Assembly (NCBI GenBank): GCA_910587285.1
Contig: CAJULM010000005.1
Location: 1 to 64,000, forward strand
Reading direction: 5' to 3'
Length of the DNA: 64,000 nucleotides
From: an uncultured Oscillospiraceae bacterium
GTDB taxonomy: Bacteria > Bacillota > Clostridia > Oscillospirales > Oscillospiraceae
A program made the translations under genes and the position numbers. Position 1 is the first letter of the stretch. Each line of letters opens with the position of its first letter. Below the pieces are notes generated by a model. That model saw only the letters and a program-made list of their open reading frames with translations. It did no database searches and was not told the origin of the DNA. Below are positions 7,709 to 15,725 of this stretch, in pieces.

Positions 7709-9802
7709 TCACCCCTCCTTCGGGTCTCCCCCGATGCCGTACTGCCGCAGCTTGCGCACCACTGAGGGTTGACTGATTCCCAGCAGCTTCGCCATTTTAC
7801 GGGTGGAGCCGCATTTCTGCCTGCAGTCCCGGAGGATAGATTCCTCATGCCGGGACAGCATATCCTTCAGAGTCCCCGACTCTGGCTGTGCCGACGTCGC
7901 CAGGGTCCGGGTCCCGGATAAGCTCTGCTCTGCGGGCTCCTTTTTGTCGTAAGACAGCGCGGCCAAAACATCCCGTATTTCAATGACCTGGTAGTCGGTG
8001 ATAATCATAAGCCGCTGAATCAGGTTTTGCAATTCCCGGATATTCCCTCGAAACGGCTGATTTTCCAGAAAATTCAACGCCTGTCTGCTCAGCACCTTAT
8101 CCAGCTGAAATTCCCGGTTATACCGCTCCACAAAGTGCTCGGCCAGGGGTGCGATATCCTGCCGCCGCTGGCGCAGGGGGAGAACCGTGATGGGGTAGAC
8201 ATTGAGCCGATAATAGAGGTCCTCCCGAAAGGCCCCCTCTTTCACCATGGCCGCCAAGTCCCGATTGGTGGCGGCCACAATGCGCACGTCCACCTTAATG
8301 GGGTTGATCCCGCCCACCCGGACAATCTCCTTCTCCTGGATGGCTCGCAGGAGCTTGGCCTGAAAGGACAGAGGCAGCTCCCCCACCTCGTCCAAAAACA
8401 GCGTGCCCCCCTGGGCGGCCTCCCAAAGCCCCATCTTCCCTTTCGCGCTGGCTCCCGTGAAGGAGCCTTTCTCATAGCCGAACAGCTCCGATTCCAGCAG
8501 ATTTTCCGGAATAGCGGCGCAGTTGATTTTTATCATCGGGAAGCTTTTGCGGTCACTGTTCTGGTGGATAACTCGGGCAATGATCTCCTTGCCCACTCCA
8601 GATTCCCCGTAAATCATCACATTGGATGTATACCGAGCCACCTTTAGCGCCTGTCTGAGCGCGGCCTTGGACTGGCTGCTGCGAAAGATATATCCGCTGG
8701 TGTTGACCGATTCGGTCTCGTTACAACCCTCCGCCCTGGCCTCTCGCTGGTAGTCCAGCCGGTGCCACTGGGAGCCGGCAAACTCTTGCTGAATGGCGTC
8801 TTGCATCTGTGGGTAACGCCGCAGCAGGTTCAGAGTGTACTCCGCATGGCCGTCCATAAAACCGGTGTAAGGTATGATGGATACCTGCTTGCCGATTCCC
8901 TCGGCCGTGAGCCCAGCAAATTTGTAGTCGCAGCCCAACGTGGCAAAATAGATGGTGCCCCGTGGCTTTACGGCCACAAGAGAAGCCACCTCGGTACTAA
9001 CGGAGTTGATACAGTTAACCACCACATCGAACCGGCTGGTGAAGGCGGGATCGGTCTGTGTGCACAGCCGCTGAACATCGGTGGCGTTCAGGCTCAGCAC
9101 CTCATCATACAGGCCGTAGCGCTCTACAATATCCCGGTGGGCCGCATTGCGGACGACCCCCACCAAGCAGCCTGAGCTCCCCAGCTTATCCCGGGCCCCG
9201 TAACCGCTGAGCAAGCCGCTGCGCCCTCCAGCACCCAGCACCAGCACCGACTGTCCCCGTTCTACGATATGGTTGGTGCAGATCGCCACGCCTGCCTCAT
9301 CCATGGCGGCAAGGGCCACCTGAAGGGGGATATCAGTGGACTGTTTTACCACGGGAGAGGTGGCAAACAAGATGGCCTGCCCCTCCACAGTGAGCTGGGC
9401 GCAGTCATAGTCCACAGCCAGAATGCGCTCCAGCCGCAAAGGCGTGATCGTCAGGGAGGTCAGGGAGGCGACCTCATCCCCCACCTTTAGCCCATAGTGG
9501 TTTGGGTACTCCGAACCCATCTGGGCTACCACCCCATAGAAGCTGCCCCCGGTGTTTGTCACCGGGTTGTGGAACTTTCCACGTTCCTGGATAATCTCCA
9601 ACACCCGGTGACACAGCAGACGGTCAATATCCCTGGCTTCCTCGCGGATTTCATTGAAGCTCACCAGGTTGACGCTGACTACCTTCACGTCAACCAGCAG
9701 CTCATCGGGACGCAGCTCCATCGTGTTGTCCACCCGCCATGCCTGCTGGGGCAGGGCCTGAGCGGGTTCGATGGATCGGCCGATGCCAAATGTGTCGCTC
9801 AT
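7709..9802 (-). CDS. Sigma-54 activator with Kdd-like dehydrogenase sensor domain (fusion)
   Basis: 697 residues, ATG about 8 nt after AGGAGG. Residues 1-345 align along their length with Kdd (VGDEVASLTSLTITPLRL, AMDEAGVA, Rossmann loop VLVLGAGGRSGLL at 187-199, TIYFATLGCDYKFAGLTAEG, DGHAEYTLNLLRR). After a short linker comes an AAA+ sigma-54 activator domain: Walker A GESGVGKE 399-406, GSFTGA loop 446-451 (usual GAFTGA), Walker B TLFLDEVGEL 467-476, arginine-finger region FREDLYYRL. A TyrR-type HTH (GSTRKMAKLLGISQPSVVRK) ends it. The likely role is sensing a Kdd substrate, product or NAD(P)H and opening the flanking sigma-54 promoters. Whether the dehydrogenase half is still active is unknown. 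Confidence 0.93.
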   Translation of the reverse strand: MSDTFGIGRSIEPAQALPQQAWRVDNTMELRPDELLVDVKVVSVNLVSFNEIREEARDIDRLLCHRVLEIIQERGKFHNPVTNTGGSFYGVVAQMGSEYPNHYGLKVGDEVASLTSLTITPLRLERILAVDYDCAQLTVEGQAILFATSPVVKQSTDIPLQVALAAMDEAGVAICTNHIVERGQSVLVLGAGGRSGLLSGYGARDKLGSSGCLVGVVRNAAHRDIVERYGLYDEVLSLNATDVQRLCTQTDPAFTSRFDVVVNCINSVSTEVASLVAVKPRGTIYFATLGCDYKFAGLTAEGIGKQVSIIPYTGFMDGHAEYTLNLLRRYPQMQDAIQQEFAGSQWHRLDYQREARAEGCNETESVNTSGYIFRSSQSKAALRQALKVARYTSNVMIYGESGVGKEIIARVIHQNSDRKSFPMIKINCAAIPENLLESELFGYEKGSFTGASAKGKMGLWEAAQGGTLFLDEVGELPLSFQAKLLRAIQEKEIVRVGGINPIKVDVRIVAATNRDLAAMVKEGAFREDLYYRLNVYPITVLPLRQRRQDIAPLAEHFVERYNREFQLDKVLSRQALNFLENQPFRGNIRELQNLIQRLMIITDYQVIEIRDVLAALSYDKKEPAEQSLSGTRTLATSAQPESGTLKDMLSRHEESILRDCRQKCGSTRKMAKLLGISQPSVVRKLRQYGIGGDPKEG

Positions 9803-9845
9803 AGGACTTCCCTCCTAACGGCACCGCTCGGATGCCCTTGCCAAT

Positions 9846-9882
9846 AGTATAGCGCATTCGCCCGGCAATTCCAACAGGAATT
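9846..9882 (-). promoter_or_regulatory. Sigma-A promoter with overlapping dyad, for the fusion regulator
   Basis: Minus strand: -35 TTGGAA (9874-9869), 17-nt spacer, -10 TATACT (9851-9846). The dyad AATTCC-N4-GGAATT (9867-9882) covers the -35, so repression by a bound protein is plausible. Confidence 0.7.
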
Positions 9883-9899
9883 GAAGACAGCAAACAGCA

Positions 9900-9925
9900 A
9901 GAGGGGATCCCAACGGATCCCCTCT
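9900..9925 (-). terminator. Hairpin after kal
   Basis: An 11-bp perfect stem (AGAGGGGATCC, 9900-9910, with 9915-9925), 7 nt past the kal stop, followed on the minus strand by a weak T-containing stretch. Probable terminator of kal. Confidence 0.65.
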
Positions 9926-9931
9926 CCTGGA

Positions 9932-10321
9932 TTATTTCCGCTTGCAGGCGGCAGGCGTCACACACGTCCCGCTGGCCCGGCAGACGAGTATGGGCTCGTC
10001 CAGAACATCGGCGGCGGAGGCGCTGATCTCAGGCCGGGTGGTGATGACCTTGTACGCTGTGAACACCATCTTCCGGGAGGTATTCCCCACGGAGACAATC
10101 TCGCCTCTGGCCTCAATGTAGTCGCCAGCATAGACAGGCGCTAAAAATTCCACATTGTCGTAGGCGCAGAACAGACCCTCATCCCCATCGCAGCGGATGA
10201 GCATTTCGGTGGCTATGTCGCCAAACAGATGCAGCATATGGGCGCCGTCCACCAGGTTTCCGCCGTAATGGGCATCCTTGGCCGACATCCGTACACGCAG
10301 CTCAGAAGTGATTTTGTTCAT
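9932..10321 (-). CDS. kal: 3-aminobutyryl-CoA ammonia-lyase
   Basis: 129 residues, a single hotdog-fold domain as in known Kal. It converts 3-aminobutyryl-CoA, the Kce product, to crotonyl-CoA and ammonia. Recognised by the conserved block [20 protein letters not shown], then [37 protein letters not shown] and a C-terminal [13 protein letters not shown]. The SD is AAAGGAG about 10 nt before the ATG. It is transcribed separately from kdd-kce but from its own sigma-54 promoter, with the fusion regulator gene between them. Crotonyl-CoA would go on to butyrate. Confidence 0.9.
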   Translation of the reverse strand: MNKITSELRVRMSAKDAHYGGNLVDGAHMLHLFGDIATEMLIRCDGDEGLFCAYDNVEFLAPVYAGDYIEARGEIVSVGNTSRKMVFTAYKVITTRPEISASAADVLDEPILVCRASGTCVTPAACKRK

Positions 10322-10379
10322 GACTATGACGCTCCTTTCAAGTTTGGGCAGCTTACGCTTTTCCCTACTCTATCTGTGG

Positions 10380-10396
10380 AGCAAGTTCTATGCCAA
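10380..10396 (-). promoter_or_regulatory. Sigma-54 promoter of kal
   Basis: Minus strand TTGGCATAGAACTTGCT: GG and GC lie exactly 10 nt apart, and the -12 element is perfect TTGCT. It sits about 60 nt upstream of the kal ATG, so the lyase should be co-activated with the kdd operon. Confidence 0.8.
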
Positions 10397-10423
10397 ACTG
10401 CGGGCCGGCAAGCCCGTCCACCC

Positions 10424-11386
10424 CTACCGCCCCGCCTGAAGGCTGCGGAACTGGCTGGGCGAAACACCATACTCCCGCTTAAAGGCCCGGAAGAACGTGG
10501 AATAATCGGCAAACCCCACCCGTTCGTTGATGGCCTTCAGCGGCACGCCCTGGACAATGAGGGATTTTGCCGCGATCAGCCGCCGCTGCGTCACGTAACG
10601 ATAAAAGCTGACCCCCAGCTTTTGGCGGAATATCTGACTGATTTTGCTCTCGCTGACCCAAAAATACCGGGCGGTATCCGCCAGCGTAATCTGTTCGCTC
10701 AGGTGGCTTTCGATATATGAGAAAACCAGGTCCAGCAGCTCCGGTTTTTCCGCCGGAGCCAGAGGCGCCCCCTTTCGTTCGGCCAAGGCCCGGGCCACCT
10801 GGGTCAAGAGGATGGTGGTATTCCCCGCCACATACGCCTCCCACCCTGGAGCCCGGCGCCGCGCCTCCCGAACCCCGTCCTGGATTTGATCGCCCAATTC
10901 CTCCCATGCGGTGCCTCCAGTGCGCAGCAAAAACCCCTGTCCCCAGTCGGCGGAAGTCAGAAAGGGGAAGTTCAGTCCCATCTGGATTATAAATTCCGGA
11001 CTCATCCACACTACATCTCTCCGATAGGGTTCCGCCAATCCTTTGGGCAGGATGGGCCGGTGGCTGACCCCTGGGGGCGCGAATATCAAGTCTCCTCGCT
11101 GAAGCCGATACCGGCTGGGGCCCAAAAGATACTCCACGCCGCTGTTGCTTCGGCAGAAAAGCAGCTCATAAAAACTATGGCTATGGAGGGAGATGAACTC
11201 CCCCGCCGCGCTCTCATCCCGGTGGGTGTCCACATAGCGGTGGGACATCTCCAGCTCCTGGTACATATTGGCCCAATCCACGCCCTCATCCACCAGCTGC
11301 TCCCGCAGCTGTTCCCGCTCCTGGAGCGTAAATCCATAAATCCCCGTTCCCTTTGTGAGCAGACGATTCAATTCGTCTAATTTCAT
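10424..11386 (-). CDS. AraC-family regulator with N-terminal cupin-like domain
   Basis: 320 residues. The N-terminal half has cupin features (SLHSHSFYELLFCRS, then LQRGDLIFAPPGVSHRP), a pocket that usually binds a small ligand. The C-terminal 100 residues hold two HTHs (ITLADTARYFWVSESKISQIF, then VGFADYSTFFRAFKREYGVSP). It diverges from the symporter-creatininase-esterase operon, which it probably controls through the three ATTGCAAT palindromes between them. The start ATG follows AAGGGGAAG. Confidence 0.92.
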   Translation of the reverse strand: MKLDELNRLLTKGTGIYGFTLQEREQLREQLVDEGVDWANMYQELEMSHRYVDTHRDESAAGEFISLHSHSFYELLFCRSNSGVEYLLGPSRYRLQRGDLIFAPPGVSHRPILPKGLAEPYRRDVVWMSPEFIIQMGLNFPFLTSADWGQGFLLRTGGTAWEELGDQIQDGVREARRRAPGWEAYVAGNTTILLTQVARALAERKGAPLAPAEKPELLDLVFSYIESHLSEQITLADTARYFWVSESKISQIFRQKLGVSFYRYVTQRRLIAAKSLIVQGVPLKAINERVGFADYSTFFRAFKREYGVSPSQFRSLQAGR

Positions 11387-11416
11387 AAAGTTCTTCCCCT
11401 TCAGCTCTCCACTTTT

Positions 11417-11517
11417 ATTGCAATTATAGCATATTTTGCTGGAATTGCAATCTTTTATGCGAACATTGCAATTTCATTGCTAAAGCTTGTCTGTTATGCT
11501 GAAAATGTCAGGATAAT
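11417..11517. promoter_or_regulatory. Divergent AraC/symporter control region with three ATTGCAAT palindromes
   Basis: Perfect 8-bp palindromes ATTGCAAT occur at 11417-11424, 11444-11451 and 11465-11472 (start spacings 27 and 21). On the minus strand a promoter TTGCAA-N16-TATAAT for the regulator uses the middle box as its -35, which suggests autorepression. On the plus strand only a weak promoter is visible (TTGTCT 11488-11493, GATAAT 11512-11517), consistent with need for an activator. Confidence 0.7.
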
Positions 11518-11550
11518 AGACAGACAAATTGAGAGGGAGGTAGTTTCAGT

Positions 11551-12969
11551 ATGTCAAAAGCTCCAAAAAAGCCGGGCAGGCTGACCAAAAAGCACTGGAT
11601 CGGCTATGCCGCGGGTGATCTGGGCGGCTGCATGACCTTTGCTCTGATGGGCTCCATGGTCACCCGGTACTACACCAACATTCTCCATATCGACACATTG
11701 GTCCTGGCGGGCCTTCTGCTGGTATGGAACATCTGGGACGCAGTAAATGATCCCATGATGGGCGTGCTGATGGACAAAATTTATTCCAAAACTCACAACA
11801 AGAACGGAAAATTCCGCCCCTGGCTGCTGCGCTCTGCGCCGCTGCTGTGCATCACCTTCATTGTGCTGTGGACTGTCCCAACCTTCTTTGAAGGCACCGC
11901 TCTGCTGGTGGTGCTGTTCTTCTGCAAGATTCTCTACGAGGGCTGCTACACCATGTTCAACATTCCCATGGGCTCCCTGCTGTCCGCCATGGCCAACAAC
12001 GACGAGGAGCGCGCCTCCCTGTCCTCTGCCCGCGGCTTCGGCGGCATGGTGGGCAATATGCTGCCCATGCTCATCTTCCCCATCCTGCTCCAAACCATGG
12101 GCGAGAATTCCGCCGCCTTTGGCGCGGGCGCCGCTGTGTGCGCCGTCATTGGCTTCGTCTTCTGCCTGCTCCACTATTTCTGGACTGAGGAGCGCAATGT
12201 GACCTACGCCCCCGTCACAGAGGAAAACAAGGTCAGGGTCACAGACATTTTCCAGATTTTCAGCAAAAACCGGGCTTTTGTGGCTCTGTGCCTCCACGGC
12301 GTGTGCATCTGCACCATGCAATATGTATCCTCCACCCTGGGCACCTATATGTACAGCGACGTGCTGGGCAGCATCGGCCTGATGAGCATGACTACTGTCA
12401 TCTCCATGCCGCTGATGATTGTGGTGCTGTTGGTTTCCCCAAAAATCGCCAAAAAGCTGGGCCTGGAAAATATGATCCGCTACTGTCTGCTGATTGGCAG
12501 CCTGCTGTATGTGGGGCTGTTCGCCGCCCACGTGGTTATGGCGGTCAATCCCTGGGTACATATCATTTGGTCCTCCCTGGCCACCGGTATCGGCATGGTC
12601 TCCATCCAAATGCAGTGGGGACTGGTCGCCGAGGTCACAGACTACAACGAAATGCTCACCGGCAAGCGCAATGAGGGCACAATCTACGGAACCTTTAACC
12701 TGTCCCGCCGGGTAGGTCAGACTGTGGGTAATTCCGCCGCCGTCCTGGCCCTGGGCTGGATTGGTTACGATAGCGTGCTGGCCGCATCCGGCGGCATTCA
12801 GAGCGCAGGCACCATCTTCGGCATCAAGGCGCTGTGCGTATTGCTGCCCGCAATTTTCTGCATCGGCTCCTGGGCCGCGTTCAAGTTCGTGTGGAACATC
12901 ACCCCCGAGGTGCGCGCCCAGATCACCGCCAATAAGGACGCAATCGCCGCCAACCAGGTAGAAAAATAA
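11551..12969 (+). CDS. GPH-family (MelB-like) cation symporter
   Basis: 472 residues with about 12 membrane segments. MelB/GPH features: an early GYAAGDLGGCMTF segment, WNIWDAVNDPMMGVLMDK with the Asp residues used for cation coupling, and the GKFRPWLL loop. The family imports sugars, glycosides or glucuronides with Na+ or H+. It is first in an operon with a creatininase-like hydrolase and a carboxylesterase, so the cargo is probably an ester- or amide-linked compound cleaved by those enzymes. Substrate unknown. Confidence 0.88.
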   Translation: MSKAPKKPGRLTKKHWIGYAAGDLGGCMTFALMGSMVTRYYTNILHIDTLVLAGLLLVWNIWDAVNDPMMGVLMDKIYSKTHNKNGKFRPWLLRSAPLLCITFIVLWTVPTFFEGTALLVVLFFCKILYEGCYTMFNIPMGSLLSAMANNDEERASLSSARGFGGMVGNMLPMLIFPILLQTMGENSAAFGAGAAVCAVIGFVFCLLHYFWTEERNVTYAPVTEENKVRVTDIFQIFSKNRAFVALCLHGVCICTMQYVSSTLGTYMYSDVLGSIGLMSMTTVISMPLMIVVLLVSPKIAKKLGLENMIRYCLLIGSLLYVGLFAAHVVMAVNPWVHIIWSSLATGIGMVSIQMQWGLVAEVTDYNEMLTGKRNEGTIYGTFNLSRRVGQTVGNSAAVLALGWIGYDSVLAASGGIQSAGTIFGIKALCVLLPAIFCIGSWAAFKFVWNITPEVRAQITANKDAIAANQVEK

Positions 12970-13049
12970 CATCCCCATCACCAACCAGCGGGCGGCGCGG
13001 CACAGGCCGTATCGCCCGCTGCCCATATTCTGAAAGGAGCGTATCATTG

Positions 13050-13931
13050 ATGGAACTGCGCACCCGCATCCTGCCCAAAATGCTCAACAGCGAAGTGGAG
13101 GCATATCTGGAGCACAATGACATCATTTTTGTGTCTGTGGGCACCGTGGAGCTTCACGGCGGCTACCCCCTGGACAGCGAGGCCGTGATTAGCGAAGCCT
13201 TCGCTCTGGAGATGGCGGAGGCCGCCGACGGGCTTATGCTTCCCGGCCTTCAATACTTTTACGCCGGAGCCACCGCCTCCGGCCGCGGCACCACCCAGGT
13301 CAGTGTCCGCCAGGGCATCGACTACCTGTCCGCCATCGCCCACAGCCTGCTGCGCCAGGGCTTCAAGCGCCAGGTGTATATGAGCTTCCATGGCCCAGCC
13401 ATGATGACGTGCAGCCCCATGGTGCGGGATTTTTACGACGAGACCGGCGTTCCCATCCTGTACATCGACCTGGCGACCCAGATGGGCAAGGCCGCCCAGA
13501 GCATGGCGGGCAATCTGGGCGACCTGGGCCCGGAGGCCATGCTGAAGTTTATGCGGATGTTTCACGGCGTTACTCTGGGCTCCTATGACAAGCTGGGCCG
13601 TCTGGAGGACGTGCCCCTGGTCACCGGCTATCAACACCAAACGCCCCAGAGCTGCGCCCGGTTCAACGACATTCTCAACCTGTCCGCCCAGAGCGGCAGC
13701 GTAGGCTACTGCTTCCAGGAACACTCCGACCATATGTCCACCATCGATCTGCCCGATGAAGCTGCGCGGGCCGCCTTAGCCGCCGAGGGCCGGGAGGTCA
13801 TCGCTCAAACCGTGAAGCAGATGGATCCGGCCCACATTGTGGCCCAGCTGCGGAACCTGAACGAATATAACCGCCTCACCAACGAAAAGTTCCCCTGGAC
13901 CCCCAGCGCCCGGAACACCAGGACGGTGTGA
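13050..13931 (+). CDS. Creatininase-family metal-dependent amidohydrolase
   Basis: About 293 residues. ATG 13050 is chosen; an in-frame TTG at 13047 sits nearer the optimum distance from AAAGGAG and cannot be excluded. Family-like metal motif VGTVELHGGYPLDSE (usual form ExHGxHLPLxxD, here one residue shorter and with Glu for Asp) and a MSFHGPAM segment in place of NGHGGN. It ends 1 bp before the esterase gene. Creatininase-fold enzymes open cyclic amides or deformylate; these motif changes argue against true creatininase. The role is hydrolysis of a compound brought in by the upstream symporter (inference). Confidence 0.75.
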   Translation: MELRTRILPKMLNSEVEAYLEHNDIIFVSVGTVELHGGYPLDSEAVISEAFALEMAEAADGLMLPGLQYFYAGATASGRGTTQVSVRQGIDYLSAIAHSLLRQGFKRQVYMSFHGPAMMTCSPMVRDFYDETGVPILYIDLATQMGKAAQSMAGNLGDLGPEAMLKFMRMFHGVTLGSYDKLGRLEDVPLVTGYQHQTPQSCARFNDILNLSAQSGSVGYCFQEHSDHMSTIDLPDEAARAALAAEGREVIAQTVKQMDPAHIVAQLRNLNEYNRLTNEKFPWTPSARNTRTV

Positions 13932-13932
13932 G

Positions 13933-15306
13933 ATGGACTACCGTGTAAATACCCCCTGCGGTCCGCTGCGGGGAACAGCTGGCCGCCTGCCGGGAATAGC
14001 GGCTTACAAGGGCATCCGCTACGCCAGGGCTGGGCGGTGGGAGTACTCCGTGCAGGTGACGGGCTGGGAGGGAGAATATGACGCCTCCCGCTATGGGAAC
14101 TGCTGCTATCAGCCCCGGGCCTTTTACGACGAGGCCCAGGCTCCGGAAAAGGCCTTCTACTACCGGGAGTTCCGCCAGGGTGAACACTACGACTACAGCG
14201 AGGATTGCCTATTTCTCAACATCTGGACGCCGGAAAACGCCCGGATTGGGGACGGCCTGCCGGTGATTGTCTACATCCACGGCGGCGGCTTCACCGGCGG
14301 CTGCGGCCATGAGAAGCACTTTGACGGCCCCGTCTGGCCCCTCCACGGCGTCATCGCAGTGACAATCAACTACCGCCTGGGCCCTCTGGGCTTCGCCTGC
14401 CTGCCCCAGTTGAAGCAGGAGGCGGGCCGCACCGGCAACTACGGCCTCTATGACCAGCTCACCGCCCTGCAATGGGTGCGTGACAACATTGCCGCCTTTG
14501 GCGGGAGCCCGGACCGGGTGACCATTATGGGTCAGAGCGCCGGGGCTATGAGCGTCCAGCAGCTGTGCCTGTCCCCTCTGGCGCAGGGGCTGTTTTCCGG
14601 GGCTGTGATGTCCAGCGGCGGCGGCGTAAGCCGCCTGCTCACACCCTCCGCACCGGAAAAGCACTTCCCCTTTTGGCAGGCGGTGATGGAGCGCTGCGGC
14701 TGTCACGACCTGGCCCAGCTGCGCGCGGTGGCGCCGGAGCGGCTCTTTGCCGCTTGGCAGGCCGCCAAAAAGGAGCTCAAGGGCGGCGGCCGGGCCGCCG
14801 GCCCCTGCCTGGACGGCCGTCTCATCTGCGCCGGGGGCTCGGAACTGCTCAAGGCCGGAAAGCTCCGGGCCATTCCCTACCTCATCGGCTCCACCAGTCA
14901 AGACGTAATGCCCCCAATGATTCACAAAATGGCCGCTGCATGGGCGCGAGCCCAGGCGGATCAGGGCAAGCGGGACAGCTACTGCTGGTTCTTTGACCGG
15001 CAGCTCCCAGGCGATGACTGCGGGGCGTGGCACTCCAGCGACCTATGGTACTGGTTTGGAACCCTCTCCAACTGCTGGCGGCCCATGATGCCCCAGGACC
15101 ATGCCCTCAGCGCCCAAATGGCGGGCTACCTCACCAATTTTGCAAAAACCGGCGACCCCAACGGCGATGGACTCCCCCGTTGGGAAGCCATGAGCCGAAA
15201 CCAGCGCCTGGTAAATCGCATGGGTGAGGCCCCCACCCATATGGCCAGCGTACATATGCTGCCGCTTATCAAAACTATGCTCACCAACAAGGCGGTGGGT
15301 GAATAG
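13933..15306 (+). CDS. Type-B carboxylesterase (PnbA/cholinesterase fold)
   Basis: 457 residues, somewhat shorter than the usual 480-550. Features in order: YKGIRYA near residue 30, the EDCLFLNIW signature, oxyanion-hole HGGGF, nucleophile elbow GQSAG with Ser202, and a probable catalytic His367 in AWHSSDLWYWFG. No signal peptide, so it acts on imported esters in the cytoplasm. It starts 1 bp after the creatininase-like gene, so the two are translationally coupled. The substrate is not predictable. Confidence 0.92.
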   Translation: MDYRVNTPCGPLRGTAGRLPGIAAYKGIRYARAGRWEYSVQVTGWEGEYDASRYGNCCYQPRAFYDEAQAPEKAFYYREFRQGEHYDYSEDCLFLNIWTPENARIGDGLPVIVYIHGGGFTGGCGHEKHFDGPVWPLHGVIAVTINYRLGPLGFACLPQLKQEAGRTGNYGLYDQLTALQWVRDNIAAFGGSPDRVTIMGQSAGAMSVQQLCLSPLAQGLFSGAVMSSGGGVSRLLTPSAPEKHFPFWQAVMERCGCHDLAQLRAVAPERLFAAWQAAKKELKGGGRAAGPCLDGRLICAGGSELLKAGKLRAIPYLIGSTSQDVMPPMIHKMAAAWARAQADQGKRDSYCWFFDRQLPGDDCGAWHSSDLWYWFGTLSNCWRPMMPQDHALSAQMAGYLTNFAKTGDPNGDGLPRWEAMSRNQRLVNRMGEAPTHMASVHMLPLIKTMLTNKAVGE

Positions 15307-15353
15307 CGTTTAGAGCACCGCCAGCGTTACCGTCATCAGAAGGAGGAATTGTT

Positions 15354-15725
15354 ATGCTGTTTGTGGAATATCCGAAATGCTCCACCTGCCAAAGAGCCCG
15401 AAAGTGGCTGGAAGCACGGGGCCTTTCCTTTGAGGCGCGTCACATCAAGGACGCCCCGCCCACCGCCGCCGAGCTAAAGAGCTGGCACGAACGCAGCAGT
15501 CTGCCCCTGAAGAAGTTTTTCAACACCAGCGGCTTGAAATATAAGGAGTTGGAACTGAAGGACAAGCTGCCCCAAATGAGTGAGCAGGAACAATTCGCCC
15601 TGCTGGCCTCGGACGGAATGCTGGTAAAGCGGCCCATCCTGGTGGGGAACGATTTTGTGCTGGTGGGCTTCCGGGAAGCAGAGTGGGCCGAAGCCGCCGG
15701 CTTGAGCGGCCTTCAGCCGGAATAA
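15354..15725 (+). CDS. Spx/ArsC-family thioredoxin-fold protein
   Basis: 123 residues; SD AAGGAGGA, ATG at 15354. The N-terminal YPKCSTCQRARKWLE contains the CxxC redox pair of the Spx/MgsR/YffB group; later KRPILV has the cis-Pro and Arg typical of the family. This subgroup is usually annotated arsenate reductase-like, but no arsenic genes are nearby. It may be a redox-sensing regulator or a glutaredoxin-like reductase. Its last 13 bp overlap the histidine kinase gene on the other strand. Confidence 0.85.
   Translation: MLFVEYPKCSTCQRARKWLEARGLSFEARHIKDAPPTAAELKSWHERSSLPLKKFFNTSGLKYKELELKDKLPQMSEQEQFALLASDGMLVKRPILVGNDFVLVGFREAEWAEAAGLSGLQPE

Noticed and set aside
11554..13047. 497-codon open frame on the minus strand
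   Set aside because: Mirror of the GPH symporter gene; His/Gln/Gly-rich antisense product without recognisable domains.
13050..13931. True creatininase call
   Set aside because: Metal motif spacing and the NGHGGN block differ; only family membership is supported.
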